From Vulcanimicrobiota bacterium (GTDB taxonomy: Bacteria; Vulcanimicrobiota; Vulcanimicrobiia; Vulcanimicrobiales; Vulcanimicrobiaceae), in the NCBI GenBank assembly GCA_027459845.1, contig DAIDGS010000160.1:1-59349 (forward strand): 59,349 nt of DNA, read 5' to 3'. Below, in pieces: positions 44,867 to 53,264 of this stretch (within the stretch, counting starts at the first letter, position 1; each line of letters begins with the position of its first letter). Position numbers and translations under genes: made by a program. Under the pieces are notes generated by a model, which saw only the letters and a list, made by a program, of their open reading frames with translations, was not told where the DNA came from and did not search any database.

Positions 44867-45342
44867 GCGTCCGCGCCTATATCGGCGTCGGCGCCAACCT
44901 CGGCGATCCGCAGGCGACCGTCGCCGCGGCGCTGGAGGCGCTGACCGCGCTCGGGCGGGTGACGGCGCGCTCGTCGTGCTATCGCACGCAACCCTGGGGA
45001 AAGCGCGACCAGCCATACTTCGTCAACGCCGTCGCGGCGCTCGAGACCGATCTCGCCCCGCGCGCGCTGCTGACCGCGCTTCAAGGGCTCGAGCGGCGCT
45101 TCGGCCGCATCCCCGGCGAGCGCTGGGGGCCGCGCGCGCTCGATCTCGACATCTTGACCTACGGCGACGTGCGAATTGCCGAACCCGACCTGTGCGTGCC
45201 GCACCCTCGCCTGCGCGAGCGGGCCTTCGTCTTGGTTCCGCTGGCCGAGATCGATCCGGCCTGGGCGGCCGCGCGCGACGCGCTCGCCGACGACGCGACC
45301 GTCGAAGCGCTCACGCCGGAAGGTAGAGCTTGCGATCGATGA
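44863..45342 (+). CDS. folK: 2-amino-4-hydroxy-6-hydroxymethyldihydropteridine pyrophosphokinase
   Basis: A 159-residue HPPK that activates hydroxymethyl-dihydropterin with ATP. Family features: AYIGVGANLGDPQATV, FVNAVAALETDLAP, GERWGPRALDLDILTYGD (the HPPK signature with Mg-binding aspartates) and VPHPRLRERAFVLVPLAEI. Start GTG 44863, overlapping folB. Its last 32 bases overlap the convergent GAF/HD-GYP gene. Confidence 0.95.
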   Translation: MSVRAYIGVGANLGDPQATVAAALEALTALGRVTARSSCYRTQPWGKRDQPYFVNAVAALETDLAPRALLTALQGLERRFGRIPGERWGPRALDLDILTYGDVRIAEPDLCVPHPRLRERAFVLVPLAEIDPAWAAARDALADDATVEALTPEGRACDR

Positions 45343-47074
45343 AGACGTCGAGCAAGCGGCCATCGACCTTGCCGCGGTCGACGAACTCCTTCTGCAAAAT
45401 GTCGAGCGCGCGCTCGGCCGACATCCCCTTCTTGTATGGCCGGTCGGAGGCGGTGAGCGCGTCGAAGACGTCGCTGATCGTCATCATGCGCACCTGCGGC
45501 ACGATCTCGGCACCGGCCAGCTTGCGGGGATAGCCGGTACCGTCGAGGTGTTCGTGGTGCCCGTAGGCCAGTTCGGCAACCGCGCGCCACGGCGTCTCGG
45601 TCCACGGAATCTCGCGCAGGAAGAGAAACGACTGGGTCACGTGTTCCTGCATGCGCGCCCGCTCGTCGTCGGAGAGCGAGCCGCGCGGAATCGTGAGATA
45701 CTCGTACTCGTTTTGATCCAGCAGCGCACGCGGTTCGTCGAGGTCGCGGTAGCGCCGCTCGATTGCCGCCCGTAAAGCTTCGTCGCCGGCGCTGCCGACC
45801 ACGTTGGGCTCGTTGGCACCGACCACTTTTTCGAGCAGCGCGCGCAGTTCGGCACGTTCGGCCTCGGAGCCCGCCTGTTCGATCGCCAGCAAGAAACGCA
45901 GCCGGATGGCGTCCAAGCGGCCGTCCGGGAGCTTTTTGGATTTGCCGAAGATGTATTCCGGAACGGCCACCTTACCGAAGTCGTGCAGCAGCGCCGCGTA
46001 ACGCACCTCGCGGATCTGGTCGGCGGTAAAGTGCAGGTCGGCGAGTTCGCCGGTCTCGATCCCGTTGATCGCCTCGGCCTGCGCGACGGTCAGCGCCGCG
46101 ACCCGCTCGGAGTGGCCTTGCGTCGACTTGTCGCGCACTTCGATCGCCTTGACCGAGGCGCGCACGAAGCGTTCGAAGAGGTTTTGGATGGCATCGACCA
46201 GCCGCGCGTTCTCCATGGCGACGGCGGCCTGCGACGCCAGCGCGCTCAAGACCGTCTCCTGGTGATCGTCGAACGCGCTGACGATCTCCTCGGTATGTTC
46301 GGGCGATTCGAGCACGGTCTCGAAGCTCGGCTTGTGGTTGATCAGCTGAATCGCGCCGATCGTATCGCCGTTGACGTTGCGCATCGGCACGCAGAGAATC
46401 GATTTGGTGCGATAGCGATTCGAATCGTCGAAGGCGCGGTTGAAGCGATACGGTGCCTGCGGCGGAATCGCATAGGCGTCGTCGATGCGGACGGTATCGG
46501 CGGTGACGGCCACGTAGCCCGCGATCGAGGTGGTCGAGAGCGGCAGCAGCAGGTCCATCATCCGGCCGTCGTCGTTGGGACCGGTCTGCGCGACCGCGAA
46601 GCGCAAGCGCCGCTCGCCGTCGTGCTCCTCGATCACGTAGAGGCTCCCGGCATCGGCGCTCGTCAACTCGCGCGCCTTGCGAACGATCATGCGCTGCAGC
46701 ACGCCGAGATCGCGCGTCGACGAGAGCGCGCGCGCGATCGCCAGCAGGTCGTCCCCTTCGTGCGCGGAGCGTTCGGCGCTGCGCACGGCGTCGAGGTGGG
46801 AGGCGGTGCGAATCGCGCTTAGCAGCGACGCACGCGTCAGCGGCGGATGCAGGACCGCCGCGACGCCGGGCTCGCGTTCGATCCAGGCGAGCGCCGGTTC
46901 GTCGGGCGCGGCGACCACGATCGCGCTGGCCGGCGGGGCGCCGACCGAGGCGATCCCGCCGCGCTCGTGCAGGCGCGCGAAGTCGACCGCAAGGACGGTC
47001 ACGCCGGCGCTGGCGAGCAGATCGGCAAGATCGCCGAGCGGGACGTCGTGAGGGTGCAAGACGATGGGCGCCAC
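45311..47074 (-). CDS. GAF and HD-GYP domain protein (likely c-di-GMP phosphodiesterase)
   Basis: A 587-residue cytoplasmic sensor. The N-terminal 100 residues resemble a degenerate receiver domain, followed by a GAF domain (about 115-290, with SILCVPMRNVNGDTIGAIQL), and a C-terminal HD-GYP domain with LLHDFGKVAVPEYI (about 364-377), HHEHLDGTGYPRKL (about 505) and DVFDALTASDRPYKK. Unlike the protein at 40.2 kb it keeps the metal-binding HD pair, so c-di-GMP hydrolysis is likely. Start GTG 47074; its 5' end overlaps the divergent AccB-like gene by 11 bases, and its 3' end overlaps folK. Confidence 0.9.
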   Translation of the reverse strand: MAPIVLHPHDVPLGDLADLLASAGVTVLAVDFARLHERGGIASVGAPPASAIVVAAPDEPALAWIEREPGVAAVLHPPLTRASLLSAIRTASHLDAVRSAERSAHEGDDLLAIARALSSTRDLGVLQRMIVRKARELTSADAGSLYVIEEHDGERRLRFAVAQTGPNDDGRMMDLLLPLSTTSIAGYVAVTADTVRIDDAYAIPPQAPYRFNRAFDDSNRYRTKSILCVPMRNVNGDTIGAIQLINHKPSFETVLESPEHTEEIVSAFDDHQETVLSALASQAAVAMENARLVDAIQNLFERFVRASVKAIEVRDKSTQGHSERVAALTVAQAEAINGIETGELADLHFTADQIREVRYAALLHDFGKVAVPEYIFGKSKKLPDGRLDAIRLRFLLAIEQAGSEAERAELRALLEKVVGANEPNVVGSAGDEALRAAIERRYRDLDEPRALLDQNEYEYLTIPRGSLSDDERARMQEHVTQSFLFLREIPWTETPWRAVAELAYGHHEHLDGTGYPRKLAGAEIVPQVRMMTISDVFDALTASDRPYKKGMSAERALDILQKEFVDRGKVDGRLLDVFIDRKLYLPA

Positions 47075-47558
47075 GAGGCTTGACTACTTCGCCGCGGAGG
47101 TGGGCGAGGTCCGGCTGGGTGCGGCGCGAATGCGTAGGAGCATGCCCGACCAGGAGATCGGCCCCGGTACGCGCGTGCGCCGGCTGGCCGAGTTTTTGAC
47201 GCACAGCGATGCGGTGCGCGTGCGCATCGTGCGCCCGGCGAGCGATGTTGAGGTTGCCCGCGCGGTGCGCGCCGCCCCGTCCTCGCCCAACCCCACGGGC
47301 GAAGCGGCGGCCGCCGACGCCGAGCCGGCCCGCGTCGAAACCATCGTCGCCGACCTGGTCGGCGTCTTTCGCTTGGGTCGCCCGACGCCGGCCGAAGGAG
47401 CGGTGCTCGCCGGCGATCGCGAACTGGGATACGTCGAGGCACTGGGCATCCGCAACCCGGTGCGCAGCCGCGGCGCCGGGCGGATCGTCGCCATCGCGGC
47501 CGCCGACGGCGCCCCGGTCGAGTTTGGACAACCGCTCTTTCTGCTCGATCGCGGCTGA
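47064..47558 (+). CDS. AccB-like protein without the biotin-acceptor lysine
   Basis: A 164-residue protein at the usual place of accB, before accC. The N-terminal half (RVRRLAEFLTHSDAVRVRIV) and Ala/Pro linker are AccB-like; the C-terminal half is a biotinyl/lipoyl fold ending VEFGQPLFLLDRG. At the acceptor site the expected EAMKMxNE reads EALGIRNP, with G128 where the biotinylated Lys should be. It cannot carry biotin and may be a structural or regulatory subunit. ATG 47064 has GAGGG about 9 bases upstream; it overlaps the divergent GAF/HD-GYP start by 11 bases. Confidence 0.75.
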   Translation: MGATRLDYFAAEVGEVRLGAARMRRSMPDQEIGPGTRVRRLAEFLTHSDAVRVRIVRPASDVEVARAVRAAPSSPNPTGEAAAADAEPARVETIVADLVGVFRLGRPTPAEGAVLAGDRELGYVEALGIRNPVRSRGAGRIVAIAAADGAPVEFGQPLFLLDRG

Positions 47559-47585
47559 GCGGAATCGCCGAAGAGGGAACGCGTC

Positions 47586-48965
47586 ATCTTCAAGAAAGTT
47601 TTGATCGCCAACCGTGGCGAGATCGCGCTACGGATCAATCGGGCCGCGCAAGAACTCGGCGTCCGGACGGTCGCGGTCTTCTCGCAGGCCGATCGCGAGT
47701 CGCTGCACGTGCGTCAGGCCGACGAGGCATTTTGCGTCGGGCCCGGGCCGGTGCCGCGCTCCTACCTCAACATCCCCAACATCATCTCGACGGCGCTGAT
47801 CACCGGCTGCGACGCGATCCATCCGGGTTACGGCTTCCTCTCCGAGAACGCGCGCTTTGCCGAGATCTGCGCCGACCACGGCCTGACCTTCATCGGACCG
47901 ACGCCGGCCGTCATCGCGGCGATGGGCGACAAGGCGACGGCCAAGCGCGTGATGCACGAGGCCGGCGTCGCGACGACGCCCGGCACCGGCATCCTGGCCG
48001 ACGCCGCCGAAGCGCGCGAGGCCGCCGCGCGCGTCGGGTATCCGGTGTTGATCAAAGCGACCGCTGGCGGCGGTGGTAAAGGCATGCGCGCCGTCGAGAG
48101 CGCCTCCGAGATCGAGCGCGCCTTCGCCTCGGCAACCGCCGAGGCCGAAGCGAGTTTCAAAGACGGTCGCGTCTACATGGAGAAGCTGATCGCCGCTCCC
48201 CGCCACATCGAGGTGCAGGTGCTGGCCGACGGCTTCGGTACGGTGCTGCACCTGGGCGAGCGCGACTGTTCGATGCAGAAACCCTCGCATCAAAAGTTGA
48301 TCGAAGAGGCCCCGGCGCCCAACCTCTCGCCGCGCGCGCGCGACGCGCTCCATGCCATGGCGGTGCGCGCCTGCAAGCACGTCGGCTATACCAACGCCGG
48401 CACGCTCGAGTTCCTGGTGTCGGGCGACGACGTGTACTTCATGGAGATGAACACGCGCATCCAAGTCGAGCATCCGGTCACCGAACTGGTCTACGGGATC
48501 GACTTGGTCAAGGAGCAGATTCGCATCGCCGCCGGGGAACCGCTGGGATACGCGCAGGCGGATTTGGTCGCGCGCGGGCATGCCATCGAGTGCCGCGTCA
48601 ATGCCGAAGACCCCGCCAACGGCTTTGCCCCGCAGGCCGGAACGCTCAGCACCGTGGTATTCCCCGGAGGACCCGGCGTGCGCGTCGACACGCACATTTT
48701 CAGCGGCGCGAGCGTGCCGCCGTACTACGACTCGATGCTGGCCAAGATCGTCGCACACGGCGACACCCGCGACACCGCGATCGCGCGGATGGAGCGCGCG
48801 CTACGCGAGACCGTGATCGAAGGCGTCAATACGACCATCGATGCCTGCCTGCGCCTGCTCGGCACCGAGGCGTTCCGCACGGGCGTCTACGACATCGGTT
48901 TCATCCCCTCGATGATGCACGACCTTCGCGACGGCGCGATGGTGGCGTCGCAAAGCGAACGCTAG
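47586..48965 (+). CDS. accC: Acetyl-CoA carboxylase biotin carboxylase subunit, apparent AUC start
   Basis: A 459-residue ATP-grasp enzyme that carboxylates biotin for fatty-acid synthesis. Landmarks: LIANRGEIALRI, KATAGGGGKGMRAV (about residue 158), HIEVQVLADG, and MEMNTRIQVEHPVTEL. Read from ATC at 47586 the protein begins (M)FKKVLIANRGEIALR, the exact family N-terminus, and GAGGG (47573-47577) lies 8 bases before it. No ATG, GTG or CTG exists between the previous stop and this point; TTG at 47601 would cut off FKKVL and sits 23 bases from the ribosome site. So AUC initiation (or a one-base error) is likely. Confidence 0.9.
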   Translation: MFKKVLIANRGEIALRINRAAQELGVRTVAVFSQADRESLHVRQADEAFCVGPGPVPRSYLNIPNIISTALITGCDAIHPGYGFLSENARFAEICADHGLTFIGPTPAVIAAMGDKATAKRVMHEAGVATTPGTGILADAAEAREAAARVGYPVLIKATAGGGGKGMRAVESASEIERAFASATAEAEASFKDGRVYMEKLIAAPRHIEVQVLADGFGTVLHLGERDCSMQKPSHQKLIEEAPAPNLSPRARDALHAMAVRACKHVGYTNAGTLEFLVSGDDVYFMEMNTRIQVEHPVTELVYGIDLVKEQIRIAAGEPLGYAQADLVARGHAIECRVNAEDPANGFAPQAGTLSTVVFPGGPGVRVDTHIFSGASVPPYYDSMLAKIVAHGDTRDTAIARMERALRETVIEGVNTTIDACLRLLGTEAFRTGVYDIGFIPSMMHDLRDGAMVASQSER

Positions 48966-48969
48966 CACG

Positions 48970-49371
48970 ATGACCTGGCGACGCCTGGGGCGCGAGCAGA
49001 GTTTGCAGGCGCTCTATTCGATTGCGATCGGCCGGCGCGAACCGGCCGCGGCGATCGACGAAGTCGTCGGTGCGCGCGCCGGTTCCGCGCAGCGCACCTT
49101 CGTGCGCGAGTTGGTGCTCGGAACGCTGGCCTATGCCTCGCAGGCCGACGCGATCGTCGCGCCGCTGCTCGAAGGCTGGTCGCTCGAACGCCTGCCGACC
49201 ATCGATCGCCTGGTGCTTCAAATGGCGACCTACGAGTTGCGGGAACGGCCGCAGACGCCGGCCGCCGTCGCGATCAACGAGGCGGTCGAGTTGGCCAAGC
49301 GCTTCTCAACCGAAGACTCGGGCCGGTTCGTCAACGGCGTGTTGAGTGCCGTCGCCGATGTCCAAGGCTAA
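48970..49371 (+). CDS. nusB: Transcription antitermination factor NusB
   Basis: A 133-residue all-helical protein acting with NusE in rRNA antitermination. REQSLQALYSIAIGR at the N-terminus, TIDRLVLQMATYELRERPQT and the C-terminal AINEAVELAKRFSTEDSGRFVNG are the family signatures. ATG 48970 lies 4 bases after accC, reproducing the accC-nusB order of many Gram-positives. The PBP gene overlaps its end. Confidence 0.95.
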   Translation: MTWRRLGREQSLQALYSIAIGRREPAAAIDEVVGARAGSAQRTFVRELVLGTLAYASQADAIVAPLLEGWSLERLPTIDRLVLQMATYELRERPQTPAAVAINEAVELAKRFSTEDSGRFVNGVLSAVADVQG

Positions 49372-51472
49372 GGCGCGCGCCGGCGGTCGCCGGCGCTGGC
49401 GCGGCTATCTGGTCGCGCTACTGCTGATCGTGCTGTTCGCCTGCGGAACGCTGGCCGGTCTGGTCGCGTCGTATGCGCGGAATCTGCCGAACATCAGCCG
49501 GATGGCCGACTATCAGCCGGCCAGCGCCACGCGGCTCTTTGCCAGCGACGGAACGTTGCTCGCCTCGGTGTACAAGCAAAATCGCGTCTGGGTTCCAATC
49601 GCCAAGATCCCGCCGGTCGTTCGCGAGGCGTTCATCGCCAACGAGGACCGGACGTTTTACACCAACGACGGTGTCGACTTCGTCAGTATTCTGCGCGCCG
49701 CCATCGCCGATCTCACGCATCAGGAGTTTCAGGGCGCCTCGACGATCACGCAGCAACTCGCGCGCCGGCTCTTTCTCAACGATCAGATCAGCATCTCGCG
49801 CAAGATTCAAGAAGCGCTGCTGGCGATGGAGATCGACCGGCTCTACACCAAGGACGAAATCCTCGAGCGCTACCTGAACATCATCTACCTGGGCGCCGGA
49901 GCGTACGGCGTCGATGCGGCGGCCCATACCTACTTCGGGCGCGATATCGGTAAGGTGACGCTCGGACAGGCGGCGATGCTGGCCGGCGTCGTCGCGGCGC
50001 CGTCGGACTACTCGCCCTTCAGCAGTCTGACGCTGGCGCGCGAACGACAGCGCCACGTGCTCGAGCGCATGGCGGCCAACGGGTACATCACCGCGGCGCA
50101 GGCGTCCGCCGCCGCGGCCGCGCCGGTGGGGTTGATCGCGCCGCGACCGCCCGGACTGCAGGGCTACCGCTATCCTTGGTTCACCACCTACGCGATCGCC
50201 CGGTTGGAGAAGATCTTCGGCAAGGACGCCGTGGAAGAGGGTGGGCTGCAGGTTCAAACGACGCTCGACCCGCGGATGGAACGGCTGGCGCAGAGCGCGG
50301 TGTCGTGGGGCGTTCGCGAGGCGCTTGCCGAGGGTATCGACGGCCACCAAGCGGCCTTGGTCGCCATCCGGCCGTCGACCGGACAGATCGTGGCGATGAT
50401 CGGCGGCAATCACTTCTCGCTCGACGATCAGTTCAACCGTGCCTGGCAGGCGCGGCGCCAGCCCGGATCGTCGTTCAAGGCGTACGTCTACACGGCGGCG
50501 ATCGACTCGGGGCTGACGCCGGCCACGATCTTCGACGATACCCCGACCAGCTATCCGATGGGCGACGGCACTACCTGGTCGCCCAAGGACGACGACGACC
50601 GCTTCATGGGACCGATCACGATGCGCACCGCGCTCGCGCTCTCGCGCAACGTGGTCGCGGTCAAGGTTGCCGCGCGCGTCGGGCTCGACAAGGTGATCGC
50701 CTACGCGCACCGCATGGGCGTGACCGCGCCGCTGCAACCGAACCTCTCGCTCGCCCTCGGCTCCTCCGGTGTCTCGGTGCTGGATCAAGCCAGCGGCTAC
50801 TCGACCTTGGCCGATCAAGGCCTGCACGTCGATCCGACGCCGTTTCGGGTGGTCCGCGATGCGCTCGGCAACGTGGTGCTCGACGATCGCTATCCGCAGG
50901 CCACCGACGTCGTCAGCGCCGGAACCGCCTTCTTGGTCACCTCGATGCTCGAGGACGTCATCACGCACGGTACCGGCTATCCCAACGCGATCATCGGCCG
51001 GCCGGCCGCCGGCAAAACCGGGACCACGTCCGACTTTCGCGACGCCTGGTTCGTGGGCTATACGCCCGACCTGGTGACTGCGGTCTGGCTCGGCAACGAC
51101 AACTACTCGCGCATGAACGAATCCTACGGCGGCGACATTCCGGCGCGCATCTGGGCGCGCTTCATGAAAGGCGCGCTCAAGGGAACGCCACCGCACCCCT
51201 TTGCGGTCCCCAGTGACGTCGTCCGGGTCGCGACGTGCCGCGGCGGATACGAGTATTTTCTCGACGGCACGCAGCCCGAGGCGTGCGCGCGACCGGCCGT
51301 CGTCAGGCGTGCGGCCGTCGTGCCGACCGTCGCGCCGACTGCGAGCGCGGCACCGGCGAGCGCCTCGCCGCCGCCCAACAGCGTCGGTGACGGCACGCAC
51401 TACGTGCGGCTGGCATCGCCGGCCGCACCGCCGAGCGCCGCGCCGGCGCCGCTTCCGAGCGCGTCGCCGTGA
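49358..51472 (+). CDS. Class A penicillin-binding protein (PBP1A-type)
   Basis: A 704-residue bifunctional peptidoglycan synthase. A membrane anchor (about residues 17-40) precedes the GT51 glycosyltransferase domain with the catalytic Glu in ANEDRTFYTNDGVDF and STITQQLARRLFL. The transpeptidase domain has the serine motif PGSSFKAYVYTAA (SxxK), SRN, and KTGTTSDFRDAWFVG. The C-terminus is a Pro/Ala/Ser-rich tail. I used ATG 49358; GTG 49346 adds four residues. It overlaps nusB by 14 bases and xseA by 4 bases. Confidence 0.94.
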   Translation: MSKAKARAGGRRRWRGYLVALLLIVLFACGTLAGLVASYARNLPNISRMADYQPASATRLFASDGTLLASVYKQNRVWVPIAKIPPVVREAFIANEDRTFYTNDGVDFVSILRAAIADLTHQEFQGASTITQQLARRLFLNDQISISRKIQEALLAMEIDRLYTKDEILERYLNIIYLGAGAYGVDAAAHTYFGRDIGKVTLGQAAMLAGVVAAPSDYSPFSSLTLARERQRHVLERMAANGYITAAQASAAAAAPVGLIAPRPPGLQGYRYPWFTTYAIARLEKIFGKDAVEEGGLQVQTTLDPRMERLAQSAVSWGVREALAEGIDGHQAALVAIRPSTGQIVAMIGGNHFSLDDQFNRAWQARRQPGSSFKAYVYTAAIDSGLTPATIFDDTPTSYPMGDGTTWSPKDDDDRFMGPITMRTALALSRNVVAVKVAARVGLDKVIAYAHRMGVTAPLQPNLSLALGSSGVSVLDQASGYSTLADQGLHVDPTPFRVVRDALGNVVLDDRYPQATDVVSAGTAFLVTSMLEDVITHGTGYPNAIIGRPAAGKTGTTSDFRDAWFVGYTPDLVTAVWLGNDNYSRMNESYGGDIPARIWARFMKGALKGTPPHPFAVPSDVVRVATCRGGYEYFLDGTQPEACARPAVVRRAAVVPTVAPTASAAPASASPPPNSVGDGTHYVRLASPAAPPSAAPAPLPSASP

Positions 51473-52821
51473 ACCCCGATCGCACGGCCGCGACGACGGT
51501 CGAACGGATCACCGTTCGTGAGTTCACCACGCGGATGAAACGCTTGATCGAGCGGCAAGCGACGCTTCAGCGCATCGAGATCGTCGGCGAGGTGAGCGGC
51601 TGGCTCGCGCATACGAACGGGTACGTCTACTTCGATCTCAAGGGCGACGGTGCGCTCCTGAAGTGCGTCGTCTTTCCGCGCTACGTGGACGGGCTGACCG
51701 CGGCCAAGAACGGCGACCAGATCGTCGCCGCCGGGCGCGTCGCCGTGTGGGAGGCCGACAGTCGCTATCAACTTGCCGTCGAGCGCGTCGAGTTGCTCGG
51801 GGTCGGCGCCATCGCCGCCAAGGTCGAGGCGCTCCGCCGTCGGCTACAGGCCGAGGGACTCTTCGAACTCGCGCGCAAACGCGCGGTCGCGCGCCTTCCG
51901 CACCGGGTCGCGCTGATTTCGGCGCGCGGTCAAGGTGCCAACGATTTCCAATCGATCCTGCGCGAGCGCGCGCCCAACGTTGCCGTGCTCTTCGTCGAAA
52001 CGCGCGTTCAAGGCGAGGGCGCCGAAATCGACATCGCCGACGCGCTCGATCGCGCTTCGCACACCGACGTCGACGCGATCGTCCTGCTGCGTGGCGGTGG
52101 ATCGTACGAGGAACGCTACCCGTTCAATACCGAGCCGGTTGCGCGCGCCATCTTTCGCGCCCGCCATCCGGTGATCACCGCGATCGGCCACGCCGGCGAC
52201 CGGCACGTCGCCGACGAGGTCGCCGACGCAGTCTACAAGACGCCGACCGACGTTGCCAGTTACATCGCGCAGTCGTGGCTCGAGGTCGGCACGTTTTTGA
52301 GCAACTCCGCGCAACGGCTCGACCGTCGAATGGAGGAACTGCTCGCGCGCGTTTGGCAGCGCTTCGACGCGAGTGCCGGATCGCTCCGTCGCACCGTCGA
52401 CCTGATGCTGGCGCACGTTCAAGAGCGGCTATCGCAGCGCGACGCGCGGCTCGATCGCGCGAGTCCGCAGGGGCGGCTTGCACGCTACGAATCCCGTATG
52501 GCCGCGTTACGCTCCGCGCTCGAGGCGTGGCCGGCGCCGGCCCTGGCGGCAGCCGGCGCGCGTCTCGCGCGCGCCGACGAACGCCTCGCAGCCGCAATCG
52601 ACGCGTCGCTCGCGCGCTGCGACGAGCGCCTGTGGCTCCTGGAGGCCAACCTTGCCGGCAACGATCCGGCCAAACCGCTCGAACGCGGCTACGCGATCGT
52701 GACGCGCGAGCAGCGGGTGTTGCGCGACGCGCGCGAGGTGACCGCTGCCGACCGCATCGCGGTGCGGCTCTTTCACGGGAGCCTGCAGGCGCTGGTCGAA
52801 GAGGTGAACGATGACGACTGA
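51469..52821 (+). CDS. xseA: Exodeoxyribonuclease VII large subunit
   Basis: A 450-residue catalytic subunit of exonuclease VII, which degrades single-stranded DNA from both ends. The N-terminal OB domain (RIEIVGEVSGWLAHTNGYVY) is followed by the catalytic region (RVALISARGQGANDFQ, VLLRGGGSYEE) and long C-terminal helices that bind XseB. The usual length is 400-450. GTG 51469 overlaps the PBP stop by 4 bases and its end overlaps xseB by 11 bases. Confidence 0.95.
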   Translation: MNPDRTAATTVERITVREFTTRMKRLIERQATLQRIEIVGEVSGWLAHTNGYVYFDLKGDGALLKCVVFPRYVDGLTAAKNGDQIVAAGRVAVWEADSRYQLAVERVELLGVGAIAAKVEALRRRLQAEGLFELARKRAVARLPHRVALISARGQGANDFQSILRERAPNVAVLFVETRVQGEGAEIDIADALDRASHTDVDAIVLLRGGGSYEERYPFNTEPVARAIFRARHPVITAIGHAGDRHVADEVADAVYKTPTDVASYIAQSWLEVGTFLSNSAQRLDRRMEELLARVWQRFDASAGSLRRTVDLMLAHVQERLSQRDARLDRASPQGRLARYESRMAALRSALEAWPAPALAAAGARLARADERLAAAIDASLARCDERLWLLEANLAGNDPAKPLERGYAIVTREQRVLRDAREVTAADRIAVRLFHGSLQALVEEVNDDD

Positions 52822-53020
52822 GGACTCGGCGAAGGGTTTCGACGGGAAGCTCGACCGTATCGACGCGATCGTCAAAGAACTCGAAGGTGGACGGATCGGG
52901 CTCGAACGCGCGGTCGAGCTCTTCAAGGAGGGCAAGACGCTCGTGCGCGACTGCGAGGCGACCCTCAAGGCGGCGCGCGAAACCGTCGCGCGGGCGACCG
53001 CCGAACCGGGCACGACGTAG
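52811..53020 (+). CDS. xseB: Exodeoxyribonuclease VII small subunit
   Basis: A 69-residue helical protein. FDGKLDRIDAIVKELEGGRI then GLERAVELFKEGKTLVRDCE is the complete XseB signature, where the hydrophobic heptads form the coiled coil that wraps XseA. The overlap with xseA suggests translational coupling to keep the subunits in proportion. The usual next gene of this cluster (tlyA) is separated by about 245 bases, which hold a gene on the other strand. Confidence 0.94.
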   Translation: MTTEDSAKGFDGKLDRIDAIVKELEGGRIGLERAVELFKEGKTLVRDCEATLKAARETVARATAEPGTT

Positions 53021-53033
53021 CGCCGGCGCGACC

Positions 53034-53204
53034 TCAGCGGTGACCGAGATGCCACCCATGCAGCGGGCAAGGATACGGCGCCAGCCCCTTGCTGGTGCGC
53101 GGGATGGCGCGCTCGGCCAGCTTCTTAGTGGCGAACGCCGCCTTCGGCGCGCCGGTCCGGTTGAAGCAGGAGCGCGGTCCGCCCGATTTCCGTTCCGAAG
53201 CCAT
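53034..53204 (-). CDS. Small zinc-finger-like protein (56 aa), antisense in the xseB-tlyA gap
   Basis: Read on the minus strand, an ATG at 53204 with GGAG 5 bases upstream opens a 56-codon frame to a TGA. The protein is basic and ends TSKGLAPYPCPLHGWHLGHR. Its layout (Lys/Arg-rich helix with KKLAERAI, then a Tyr-Pro-Cys turn followed by GWHLGHR) strongly recalls small conserved proteins with a C-x-x-C/H-GWHL finger. Another Cys is at residue 13. No function is known to me. Opposite-strand reading frames in the same stretch look artificial, which favours this one. Confidence 0.65.
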   Translation of the reverse strand: MASERKSGGPRSCFNRTGAPKAAFATKKLAERAIPRTSKGLAPYPCPLHGWHLGHR

Positions 53205-53264
53205 CGCGGCTCCGACTTAAGCGCGGCTCGATGCGTTTTCCTCCGCGACGCCGAAGCCAACGCG

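Noticed and set aside
52887-53264. Long plus-strand extension of the tlyA frame through xseB
   Set aside because: In this frame the sequence is Arg/Ser-rich and the upstream part is xseB in another frame; TlyA begins at its S4 domain near 53265.
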